The notes below the pieces were generated by a model. The model was not told where the DNA came from. It saw nothing but the letters and a program-made list of their open reading frames with translations, and searched no databases. Positions 1 through 5,899 of a DNA stretch of 7,532 bases are shown piece by piece. Both the position numbers and the translations under genes were made by a program. Within the stretch, counting starts at the first letter, position 1. Every line of letters begins with the position of its first letter. This DNA comes from Actinomycetota bacterium (lineage in GTDB: Bacteria; Actinomycetota; Actinomycetes; Actinomycetales; Angustibacteraceae): contig JACMOY010000135.1 of assembly GCA_014377795.1 (NCBI GenBank), positions 1-7,532 of the forward strand, in the 5' to 3' direction.

Positions 1-1830
1 CGGGCCGCCCCCCCCCGCAGGGGGGGGGCGGGGCCCGCCGCGGTGGGCGGCCGGCCGGGGCGGGAGGCCAGGAAGCAGCGCCGCCGCGACGGCCGCGAGG
101 CCGGCCGCCGCAAGCCGACCATCACCGAGTCCGAGTTCCTGGCCCGCCGCGAGAGCGTCCAGCGGGCGATGGTCGTGCGCGAGAGCGCGGGCCGCACCCA
201 GATCGCCGTGCTCGAGGACGGCGTCCTGGTCGAGCACTACGTCGCCAACGAGACCAACGCCTCGATGATCGGCAACGTCTACCTCGGCCGGGTGCAGAAC
301 GTGCTGCCGAGCATGGAGGCCGCGTTCGTCGACATCGGGAAGGGGCGCAACGCCGTCCTGTACGCCGGTGAGGTCAACTGGGACGCGGCCGGCCTCGACG
401 GCCAGCCGCGGCGCATCGAGACCGCGCTGAAGTCCGGCGACACCGTGCTGGTCCAGGTCACCAAGGACCCGATGGGTCACAAGGGTGCGCGACTGACCAG
501 CCAGGTCTCGCTGCCCGGTCGCTACCTGGTCTACGTGCCGAACAGCTCGATGACGGGGATCAGCCGCAAGCTGCCCGACACCGAGCGGTCGCGGCTCAAG
601 CGGATCCTGAAGGCGGTCGTGCCCGAGAAGGCGGGCGTCATCGTGCGCACCGCCGCCGAGGGGGCCAGCGAGGACGAGCTGGGCCAGGACGTCGAGCGCC
701 TGACCGCCCAGTGGGCTGAGATCGATAAGAAGGCAGCCTCATCCTCGGGTGGCGCCGCGCCCAAGCTGCTGTACGGCGAGCCCGACCTGACCATCCGGGT
801 CGTCCGCGACGTGTTCAACGAGGACTTCACCTCGCTGGTCGTCAGCGGCGAGGGCGCCTGGGGCGTCGTCCAGCCCTACCTGCGCAACGTCGCGCCGGAC
901 CTCGCCGACCGGGTCACCCGGTGGACGTCGGACGCCGACGTGTTCGCCGAGCACCGGATCGACGAGCAGCTGCTCAAGGCGATGGACCGCAAGGTCTGGC
1001 TGCCCAGCGGCGGCTCGCTGGTGATCGACCGCACCGAGGCGATGACCGTCGTCGACGTCAACACCGGCAAGTTCACCGGCTCGGGCGGCAACCTCGAGGA
1101 GACGGTCACCCGCAACAACCTCGAGGCCGCCGAGGAGGTCGTGCGCCAGCTTCGGCTGCGAGACATCGGCGGGATCATCGTCGTCGACTTCATCGACATG
1201 GTGCTCGAGGGCAACCGCGACCTGGTGCTGCGCCGGCTGCTCGAGTGCCTGGGCCGTGACCGCACCAAGCACCAGGTGGCCGAGGTCACCTCGCTCGGCC
1301 TGGTCCAGATGACCCGCAAGCGGGTCGGCCAGGGACTGCTCGAGGTCTTCAGCGAGCCCTGCGAGCACTGCCAGGGACGCGGGGTCGTGATCCACGCCGA
1401 GCCGGTCGACCGTCGCTCGGGCGACAGCGGGTCCGGCGGCCAGGCGCCGGCCGAGTCCGGCGGCCAGGGTCGCTCCGAGGGGGGGTCCTCGCGTCGAGGC
1501 CGCGGTGGCCGCGGCAGCGAGCCCGCCGCGCCGCCCGAGCCGGCGCCGGTGCGCCAGCCGATCCCGGCCGGCTTCATGGCCTCGCTGGTGCACCACGACA
1601 CGCCGGCCTCGCCGACGGGCGTCGAGCAGCCCAGCAGCATCGAGCCCGCCGACGAGCCGGTCGAGCAGCCTGCGGTGGCGGTCGTCGAGCCCGACGTCCA
1701 GCCGCAGGTCCAGCTCGACATCCAGCCAGACGTCCAGCCAGACGTCGAGCCGGACGTCGAGCCCGCCCGCCCGGCCCGGCGACGTCGCCGCGCGTCGGCA
1801 CCATCGGGTCCGCCGATCGTGCACGACTGA
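1..1830 (+). CDS. rne: Ribonuclease E/G (Rne/Rng family), 3' part; start outside window
   Basis: Endoribonuclease that cuts single-stranded AU-rich RNA in mRNA decay and rRNA/tRNA maturation. The frame is open from base 1, and actinobacterial family members carry a long N-terminal extension. I therefore treat the GTG at 43 as internal and the gene as 5'-partial. Residues counted from that GTG: a basic stretch (8-24), an S1 RNA-binding domain (about 76-155, GNVYLGRVQNVLPSMEAAFVDIG), then the DNase I-like catalytic domain. The likely metal-binding aspartates are D338 in TEAMTVVDVNTG and D382 in IGGIIVVDFIDM, matching D303 and D346 of E. coli RNase E. C440-E-H-C443 fits the Zn-link that joins subunits. 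The tail after about 455 is low-complexity: Gly/Ser/Arg-rich, then Pro/Val/Asp repeats, then RPARRRRR. In this phylum the gene commonly sits before rplU-rpmA, as here. RNase E versus RNase G cannot be settled from sequence; family assignment is very secure. Confidence 0.95.
   Translation, partial: RAAPPRRGGAGPAAVGGRPGREARKQRRRDGREAGRRKPTITESEFLARRESVQRAMVVRESAGRTQIAVLEDGVLVEHYVANETNASMIGNVYLGRVQNVLPSMEAAFVDIGKGRNAVLYAGEVNWDAAGLDGQPRRIETALKSGDTVLVQVTKDPMGHKGARLTSQVSLPGRYLVYVPNSSMTGISRKLPDTERSRLKRILKAVVPEKAGVIVRTAAEGASEDELGQDVERLTAQWAEIDKKAASSSGGAAPKLLYGEPDLTIRVVRDVFNEDFTSLVVSGEGAWGVVQPYLRNVAPDLADRVTRWTSDADVFAEHRIDEQLLKAMDRKVWLPSGGSLVIDRTEAMTVVDVNTGKFTGSGGNLEETVTRNNLEAAEEVVRQLRLRDIGGIIVVDFIDMVLEGNRDLVLRRLLECLGRDRTKHQVAEVTSLGLVQMTRKRVGQGLLEVFSEPCEHCQGRGVVIHAEPVDRRSGDSGSGGQAPAESGGQGRSEGGSSRRGRGGRGSEPAAPPEPAPVRQPIPAGFMASLVHHDTPASPTGVEQPSSIEPADEPVEQPAVAVVEPDVQPQVQLDIQPDVQPDVEPDVEPARPARRRRRASAPSGPPIVHD
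5..31. repeat. Perfect 12-bp inverted repeat with C9/G9 arms
   Basis: CCG followed by nine C (8-16), a GCA loop (17-19), then nine G (20-28) and CGG form a perfect 12-bp stem with a 3-nt loop. It lies inside the open rne frame, where it would encode Pro/Arg/Gly. It may be real low-complexity coding DNA of the Rne N-terminal extension, or a fold-back or homopolymer artefact at a contig edge. The reading frame upstream of about base 30 should be trusted less. Confidence 0.7.
1681..1764 (+). repeat. Seven-unit 12-bp tandem repeat in the rne tail
   Basis: Seven consecutive 12-nt units related to GACGTCCAGCCA encode VVEP, DVQP, QVQL, DIQP, DVQP, DVEP and DVEP. Units 4 to 6 differ from each other at only a few bases. 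The repeat lies in the disordered C-terminal tail, just before the terminal Arg cluster. Copy-number changes would stay in frame. Confidence 0.85.
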
Positions 1831-1852
1831 GCTGCACCCGCGAGGCCCGCAA

Positions 1853-1891
1853 CGGGGCGACGGGCGTCAGCAGTGACGCGCCGTTGCCCCG
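1853..1891 (+). terminator. Strong GC hairpin after rne (candidate terminator without U-tract)
   Basis: The inner stem GCGTCA/TGACGC (1864-1869 with 1874-1879) has a GCAG loop. After a single-base bulge (G1880) it continues for about 11 more pairs (1853-1863 with 1881-1891, one G-U). It begins 22 nt after the rne stop and ends before the rplU promoter. No T-run follows, as in many GC-rich actinobacterial terminators. It could also act as a 3' mRNA stabiliser. Confidence 0.55.
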
Positions 1892-1924
1892 GCGGCGTCG
1901 GGGTGGGGGCGGGAGGAGCCCCGT

Positions 1925-1954
1925 TTGACCCGCCACCGCGCCGGTCCGTACCCT
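1925..1954 (+). promoter_or_regulatory. Promoter of rplU-rpmA (TTGACC-18-TACCCT)
   Basis: The -35 box TTGACC is at 1925-1930 and the -10 box TACCCT (fits TAnnnT) at 1949-1954, with an 18-bp spacer. The pattern fits the principal sigma factor (SigA/HrdB). It lies between the post-rne hairpin and rplU. Start of transcription is expected near 1961, giving a leader of about 107 nt. Confidence 0.65.
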
Positions 1955-1957
1955 GAA

Positions 1958-2067
1958 GCCCGGCGCGGCAAGTCGCGCCTGCCCGGGTGCCACCGGTCAC
2001 GGCCAGAGCCGTGCTCGACGACCCGCGCCCGCTGGCCCCGGTTCGACCCGAAGAGAGTGAGTTCGAC
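1958..2067 (+). promoter_or_regulatory. Structured 5' leader of rplU, possible L21 autoregulatory element
   Basis: About 107 nt between the predicted start of transcription and the rplU GTG. Hairpin 1 pairs GGCGCG (1962-1967) with CGCGCC (1974-1979), and CCCGG (1959-1963) can alternatively pair with CCGGG (1983-1987). Hairpin 2 pairs CACGGC (1998-2003) with GCCGTG (2008-2013) around a CAGA loop. GTTCGAC occurs twice (2041-2047 and 2061-2067), the second abutting the start codon. The purine-rich AGAGAG at 2052-2057 is the likely ribosome-binding site. L21 leaders that bind ribosomal protein are known in other phyla; a regulatory role here is inference. Confidence 0.4.
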
Positions 2068-2376
2068 GTGTACGCGATCGTCCGTGCAGGCGGCCGTCAG
2101 GAGAAGGTGTCCGTCGGCGACGTCCTGGTCATCGACAAGGTGACCGGCAAGGCCGGCGACACCGTCGAGCTGGCCGCGGTGCTGCTGGTCGACGGGACGT
2201 CGATCACCACCGACGCCGACGCCCTGGCCAAGGCCTCGGTCACCGTCGAGGTCGTCGAGCCCTTCAAGGGCCCGAAGATCACGATCATGAAGTTCAAGAA
2301 CAAGACGGGTTACCGCAAGCGTCAGGGACACCGTCAGCACCTGACCAAGGTCAAGGTCACCGCCATCTCGGCCTGA
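2068..2376 (+). CDS. rplU: 50S ribosomal protein L21 (bL21)
   Basis: A 102-residue component of the large ribosomal subunit that binds 23S rRNA. It begins [18 protein letters not shown] and carries the C-terminal family signature [19 protein letters not shown], which supplies the basic rRNA-contacting surface. Length matches the usual 100-106 residues. I chose the GTG at 2068 because it puts the conserved (M)YAIVRAGG at the N-terminus and has purine-rich AGAGAG about 10 nt upstream. A longer frame from GTG 1987 would add 27 residues absent from the family and would run through the structured leader. It is the first gene after the 1925-1954 promoter, followed by rpmA after 74 nt, so the two are probably co-transcribed. 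Confidence 0.97.
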   Translation: MYAIVRAGGRQEKVSVGDVLVIDKVTGKAGDTVELAAVLLVDGTSITTDADALAKASVTVEVVEPFKGPKITIMKFKNKTGYRKRQGHRQHLTKVKVTAISA

Positions 2377-2385
2377 CCCCCAGAA

Positions 2386-2401
2386 GGCCGGGCACCCGGC
2401 C
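2386..2401 (+). other. Intergenic hairpin between rplU and rpmA
   Basis: GGCCGGG (2386-2392) and CCCGGCC (2395-2401) are perfect complements separated by CA, giving effectively a 6-bp stem with a four-base loop. It starts 9 nt after the rplU stop and has no T-run. It could tune rplU versus rpmA output by RNA processing or weak attenuation, or be incidental in GC-rich DNA. Confidence 0.4.
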
Positions 2402-2450
2402 CGAACAGCACGAGGCCGAACGGCTTCCCGGACAAGGCAGGCAAGGGCAC

Positions 2451-2705
2451 ATGGCACACAAGAAGGGCGCGTCCTCGACGCGCAACGGTCGCGACAGCAA
2501 CGCCCAGCGCCTGGGCGTGAAGCGCTTCGGCGGTCAGGTCGTCGGCGCCGGCGAGATCATCGTGCGCCAGCGCGGCACCCACTTCCACCCCGGTGACGGC
2601 GTCGGTCGCGGTGGCGACGACACGCTGTTCGCCCTGGTCCGGGGCGCGGTCACGTTCGGCATGAAGAAGGGTCGCAAGACCATCAGCGTGCTGCCGCCCG
2701 TCTGA
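2451..2705 (+). CDS. rpmA: 50S ribosomal protein L27 (bL27)
   Basis: An 84-residue large-subunit protein whose N-terminal tail reaches the peptidyl-transferase centre. It starts [17 protein letters not shown], then [11 protein letters not shown], the family core [25 protein letters not shown], and a basic C-terminus ([10 protein letters not shown]). Length is typical. The ATG at 2451 places MAHKK directly at the N-terminus, so there is no cleavable leader of the kind Firmicutes L27 carries. A close AAGGG (2443-2447) lies only 3 nt before the ATG, and AAGG at 2434-2437 lies 13 nt away, so the ribosome-binding site is imperfectly placed. It is followed by two consecutive hairpins that probably end or attenuate the rplU-rpmA transcript before obg. 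Confidence 0.98.
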   Translation: MAHKKGASSTRNGRDSNAQRLGVKRFGGQVVGAGEIIVRQRGTHFHPGDGVGRGGDDTLFALVRGAVTFGMKKGRKTISVLPPV

Positions 2706-2721
2706 GCGGTCCCGCACCACC

Positions 2722-2741
2722 CGGCGACCACGCGGTCGCCG
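2722..2741 (+). terminator. First of two hairpins after rpmA
   Basis: CGGCGACC (2722-2729) pairs perfectly with GGTCGCCG (2734-2741) around an ACGC loop. It begins 17 nt after the rpmA stop and sits just upstream of a longer stem. No T-run follows. It may be part of a two-hairpin terminator or an RNA-processing signal. Confidence 0.45.
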
Positions 2742-2752
2742 CACCAAGCTCT

Positions 2753-2789
2753 CGCGGGGGGGTGGGCCACCACGGCCCACCCCCTCGCG
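2753..2789 (+). terminator. Long 16-bp hairpin between rpmA and obg
   Basis: Bases 2753-2768 pair with 2774-2789 (15 Watson-Crick pairs and one G-U) around the loop ACCAC. The left arm includes a run of seven G. No proper T-tract follows, so it is a U-less terminator or attenuator candidate. It ends 17 nt before the obg ribosome-binding site, so partial read-through would set the level of obg relative to the ribosomal proteins. Confidence 0.6.
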
Positions 2790-2817
2790 CCGTTCCTGCC
2801 CGCTCCGGAGGCTGCTC

Positions 2818-4347
2818 ATGGCGTCGTTCGTCGATCACGTCCTGCTGCACGTCGCCGGCGGCGCGGGCGGTCATGGCTGCGCATCCGTGCACCGCGAGAA
2901 GTTCAAGCCCCTGGGCGGGCCGGACGGCGGCAACGGCGGTCACGGCGGTGACGTCGTCCTGGTGGTCGACTCCAGCACGACCACGCTGCTGGACTACCAC
3001 CACACCCCGCACCGGCGCGGCACCAACGGCAAGCCCGGCATGGGCGGGCACCGCACCGGCGTCGAGGGAACCGACGTCGTCCTGACCGTGCCGGACGGCA
3101 CCGTCGTCAAGGACGCCGACGGCACGGTCCTGGCCGACCTGGTCGGTGAGGGCACCCGGTACGTCGTCGCGCGGGGCGGGCGTGGTGGCCTCGGCAACGC
3201 GGCCCTGGCCTCCAACCGCCGCAAGGCCCCGGGCTTCGCGCTGCTCGGTGAGCCGGGTGAGGGCGGCGACATCGCCCTGGAGCTCAAGTCCCTCGCCGAC
3301 GTCGCGCTGGTCGGCTACCCCAGCGCCGGCAAGTCCAGCCTGGTCGCGGCGATGTCGGCGGCCCGGCCCAAGATCGCCGACTACCCGTTCACGACGCTGG
3401 TGCCCAACCTCGGCGTCGTGCAGTCCGGCGACGTGCGGTTCACCATCGCCGACGTCCCCGGCCTGATCCCGGGAGCCAGCGAGGGCAAGGGCCTGGGGCT
3501 GGAGTTCCTGCGGCACGTCGAGCGCTGCTCGGTGCTGGTGCATGTGATCGACTGCGCCACCCTCGAGGCCGACCGCGACCCGGTGTCCGACCTGGACGTC
3601 ATCGAGGCCGAGCTCGCGGCCTACACCGCCGACGAGACCCTCGGTGGTCGGCCACTGGCCGACCGGCCGCGGATGGTCGTGCTGAACAAGTCCGACGTCC
3701 CGGACGCCGTCGACCTCGCCGAGCTCGTACTGCCCGAGCTGCAGGCGCGCGGGCTGCCCGTCCACGTGGTGTCCGCCGCGTCCCACGCCGGGTTGCGCGA
3801 GCTCGGGTTCGCGATGGGCGCCCTCGTGCAGGCGGCCCGCGCCGCCGCGGCCACCAAGGTCGCCCCCCGGGTGATCCTGCGGCCCAAGGCGATCGACGAC
3901 TCCGGCTTCGACGTCCGCGCCGAGAACGACCCCGAGGGTGGCGGCACCCGGTTCCGCATCACCGGCGTGCGGCCGGTGCGCTGGGTGCGCCAGACCGACT
4001 TCACCAACGAGGAGGCCATCGGCTACCTCGCCGACCGGCTGGCCCGGCTCGGGGTCGAGGAGGCCCTGTTCAAGGCGGGCGCCACACCGGGCGCCGAGGT
4101 GCTGATCGGCACGGGCGAGGACGCGGTCTCCTTCGACTGGGAGCCGACGATGGCCGCAGGGGCCGAGCTGCTGGCGGGTCCGCGGGGCACGGACCGCCGC
4201 CTGGTCGAGGAGGACCGGCCCACCCGCGAGCAGAAGCGCGCTGACTACGAGTCCCGCCGGGTGGCGCGCACCGTCGCCCGCGACGAGCTCGTCGCCGACC
4301 GCAAGGCCGGCCACTGGGCCACGCCCGACGACGTCGACCCCGCCTGA
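2818..4347 (+). CDS. obg: Obg family GTPase (CgtA), 50S assembly factor
   Basis: Essential GTPase that binds the 50S subunit and links ribosome assembly to guanine-nucleotide levels. Domains of the 509-residue protein: an N-terminal Gly-rich Obg fold (about 1-158, with [14 protein letters not shown]), a G domain (about 159-335) and a C-terminal OCT domain (about 350-442, FDWEP near its end), then a hydrophilic tail of some 65 residues. G motifs: P-loop GYPSAGKS 166-173, switch region DYPFTT 188-193, DVPG 212-215, NKSD 290-293 and SAAS 319-322, all intact. Length is normal for actinobacterial Obg, which is longer than E. coli ObgE because of the tail. The ATG is supported by GGAGG at 2807-2811, 6 nt upstream. 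It follows two hairpins after rpmA and precedes proB by 14 nt, so obg and proB are probably co-transcribed. Confidence 0.97.
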   Translation: MASFVDHVLLHVAGGAGGHGCASVHREKFKPLGGPDGGNGGHGGDVVLVVDSSTTTLLDYHHTPHRRGTNGKPGMGGHRTGVEGTDVVLTVPDGTVVKDADGTVLADLVGEGTRYVVARGGRGGLGNAALASNRRKAPGFALLGEPGEGGDIALELKSLADVALVGYPSAGKSSLVAAMSAARPKIADYPFTTLVPNLGVVQSGDVRFTIADVPGLIPGASEGKGLGLEFLRHVERCSVLVHVIDCATLEADRDPVSDLDVIEAELAAYTADETLGGRPLADRPRMVVLNKSDVPDAVDLAELVLPELQARGLPVHVVSAASHAGLRELGFAMGALVQAARAAAATKVAPRVILRPKAIDDSGFDVRAENDPEGGGTRFRITGVRPVRWVRQTDFTNEEAIGYLADRLARLGVEEALFKAGATPGAEVLIGTGEDAVSFDWEPTMAAGAELLAGPRGTDRRLVEEDRPTREQKRADYESRRVARTVARDELVADRKAGHWATPDDVDPA

Positions 4348-4361
4348 GCGGTCGCCGCACC

Positions 4362-5495
4362 ATGACTACCCGGGCCCGGGGCTCGCGCGCCGACCTCAGC
4401 ACGGCCGCGCGCCTGGTCGTGAAGGTCGGCTCGAGCTCGCTCACGACGTCGGACGGCGGCCTGGACCACGCGCGGGTCACCGCGCTGGTCGAGGTGCTCG
4501 CGGCCCATCGGAGGACCGGCGTGGACGTCGTGCTGGTCAGCTCAGGGGCGATCGCCGCCGGCCTGGGTCCGCTCGGCCTGACCCGCCGCCCGCGCGACCT
4601 CGCCACCCAGCAGGCCGCAGCCAGCGTGGGGCAGGGGCTGCTGGTGGCGCGCTACACGGCGGCCTTCGGTCGGCACGCGACGCCGGTCGGCCAGGTGCTG
4701 CTCACCGCAGAGGACGTCATCCCACGCGGTCACTACGCCAACGCCCGTCGGACCCTGGACCGGCTGCTCGGGCTGCGGGTCGTGCCGGTCGTCAATGAGA
4801 ACGACACGGTCGCCACCGACGAGATCCGGTTCGGTGACAACGACCGCCTCGCGGCACTGGTGGCGCACCTGGTGCAGGCCGACGCGCTGCTGCTGCTCAC
4901 CGACGTCGACGCCCTGTACGACGGTCCTCCGTCCCGGCCCGGTGCCCGCCGGCTGCCCGCCGTCCTCGGCCCCGCCGACCTGGACGGCGTGCGGCTGGGT
5001 GCCAGCGGCAGCGCCTTGGGCACCGGGGGCATGGCGAGCAAGGTGCAGGCCGCGGCCATCGCCACCGGTGCCGGCATCGCCACCTGGCTGACCAGCGCCG
5101 ACCTCGCCGGCGAGGTGCTCTCGGGCGCCGACGTCGGCACCTGGTTCGCCGCGACGGGTGCGCGGCGCACCAGCCGACTGCTGTGGTTGGCGCACGCGAC
5201 CCGACCGCGGGGGCGGCTCGTGCTCGACCCCGGGGCGGTGCGGGCCCTGCTCGAGCGCGGCTCGTCGCTGCTGCCGGCGGGTGTCACGGCCGTCGAGGGT
5301 GACTTCGCGACCGGCGACCCGGTCGACCTGTGTGACGAAAACGGCCACGCGGTGGCCCGTGGGCTGGTGAACTATGCAGCACAGGAGATCCCGGGTCTGC
5401 TGGGTCGTTCCACTCGTGACCTGGCCCGAGAGCTCGGGCCCGCCTACGAGCGGGAGCTGGTGCACCGGGACGACCTGGTGCTCCTGAGACGGTGA
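4362..5495 (+). CDS. proB: Glutamate 5-kinase
   Basis: Phosphorylates L-glutamate to glutamyl 5-phosphate with ATP, the first committed and usually proline-inhibited step of proline synthesis in the cytoplasm. The 377-residue protein has an amino-acid-kinase domain (about 16-265): KVGSSSLT 21-28, SSGAIAAG 60-67, NENDTV 145-150, FGDNDRL 157-163, LTDVDALY 179-186 and GTGGMASKVQAA 220-231. A C-terminal PUA domain follows (about 285-365: GRLVLDPGAVRALL through GLVNYAAQEI). This is the full two-domain form. The ATG at 4362 lacks a clear Shine-Dalgarno sequence, but it lies 14 nt after the obg stop, so translational coupling to obg is plausible. The product is unstable and passes to ProA, encoded one gene downstream. 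Confidence 0.97.
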   Translation: MTTRARGSRADLSTAARLVVKVGSSSLTTSDGGLDHARVTALVEVLAAHRRTGVDVVLVSSGAIAAGLGPLGLTRRPRDLATQQAAASVGQGLLVARYTAAFGRHATPVGQVLLTAEDVIPRGHYANARRTLDRLLGLRVVPVVNENDTVATDEIRFGDNDRLAALVAHLVQADALLLLTDVDALYDGPPSRPGARRLPAVLGPADLDGVRLGASGSALGTGGMASKVQAAAIATGAGIATWLTSADLAGEVLSGADVGTWFAATGARRTSRLLWLAHATRPRGRLVLDPGAVRALLERGSSLLPAGVTAVEGDFATGDPVDLCDENGHAVARGLVNYAAQEIPGLLGRSTRDLARELGPAYERELVHRDDLVLLRR

Positions 5496-5514
5496 CGGTG
5501 ACGGAGGCACGGCA

Positions 5515-5880
5515 GTGGGGGAGGAGCGCGTGGTGCTGACCACCCCGCCGCTGTGGCACGTCACGCTGACGATGTCCGGCCCCGCCGTGCCGATCGAGCG
5601 GCTGCGCGCCGCTCTGGCCCGCCTGGTGCACGAGCGGCCCTTCCTGCTCTCGATCCGGTACGCCGTTGACCGCGCCGAGCTGCGCTTCTGGGACGAGGCC
5701 GAGGACGTCGACGACGTGGCTGCCCTGGCACTGCGGCTGTGGGGCGACCACCGCGACAGTGCCGGCCTGCCGTCCTGGGGTGTGGTGGGCCTCGAGGTGC
5801 TCGACCGGGTGACCATGCAGCGTCGGGGTACCGACCGCGCGCTCAGCCCGTTGGTCGCGGCGGGTGTCGCGCCGTTGTGA
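5515..5880 (+). CDS. Unrecognised small protein between proB and proA (possible ferredoxin-like/ACT-like fold)
   Basis: I do not recognise this family with certainty. The predicted protein has 121 residues, no signal peptide, no membrane segment and no cysteines. My reading of its secondary structure is strand (13-21), helix (26-40), strand (43-51), strand (53-60), helix (65-82), strand (88-97), then a variable tail. That beta-alpha-beta-beta-alpha-beta order is that of the ferredoxin-like fold, which includes ACT domains. Tryptophans are at 14, 59, 76 and 88, and the charged segment [10 protein letters not shown] at 58-67 stands out. GGAGG at 5503-5507 supports the GTG at 5515. A second in-frame start, GTG at 5533 with GGGAGGAG upstream, would give 115 residues starting just before LTTPPLWHV. 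Gaps of 19 nt on both sides suggest co-transcription with proB and perhaps proA. A role in proline synthesis is only a guess from position. Confidence 0.8.
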   Translation: MGEERVVLTTPPLWHVTLTMSGPAVPIERLRAALARLVHERPFLLSIRYAVDRAELRFWDEAEDVDDVAALALRLWGDHRDSAGLPSWGVVGLEVLDRVTMQRRGTDRALSPLVAAGVAPL

Positions 5881-5887
5881 GCGCGCC

Positions 5888-5899
5888 TACCGTTGGCGC
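5888..5899 (+). promoter_or_regulatory. Leaderless-type -10 box before proA
   Basis: TACCGT (5888-5893, fits TAnnnT) is followed by 6 nt and then the proA ATG at 5900, which has no Shine-Dalgarno sequence. This is the arrangement of leaderless actinobacterial genes, where transcription starts at or next to the ATG. The -35 region at 17-bp spacing (TGTCGC, 5865-5870) is weak. Confidence 0.45.

Noticed and set aside
739..2000. Long - strand frames opposite the rne catalytic region and tail
   Set aside because: The repeats LDVRLDVWLDVW are simply the reverse complement of the rne tail repeat; no independent coding evidence.
1987..2067. Upstream GTG start adding 27 residues to L21
   Set aside because: Extension is not found in the L21 family and overlaps the predicted leader; GTG 2068 restores the conserved N-terminus.
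2683..4314. 543-codon open frame on the - strand opposite obg
   Set aside because: Shadow of a GC-rich gene: it is antisense to a fully conserved Obg and its translation is low-complexity Gly/Ala/Arg/His without a recognisable domain.
5491..5505. GGTGAC tandem repeat at the proB stop
   Set aside because: Only two units plus a partial one, overlapping the stop codon and the next ribosome-binding region; too short to be meaningful.
5864..5899. Upstream GTG start for ProA
   Set aside because: Adds an Arg-rich non-conserved 12-mer overlapping the previous gene; ATG 5900 has a well-placed -10 box.
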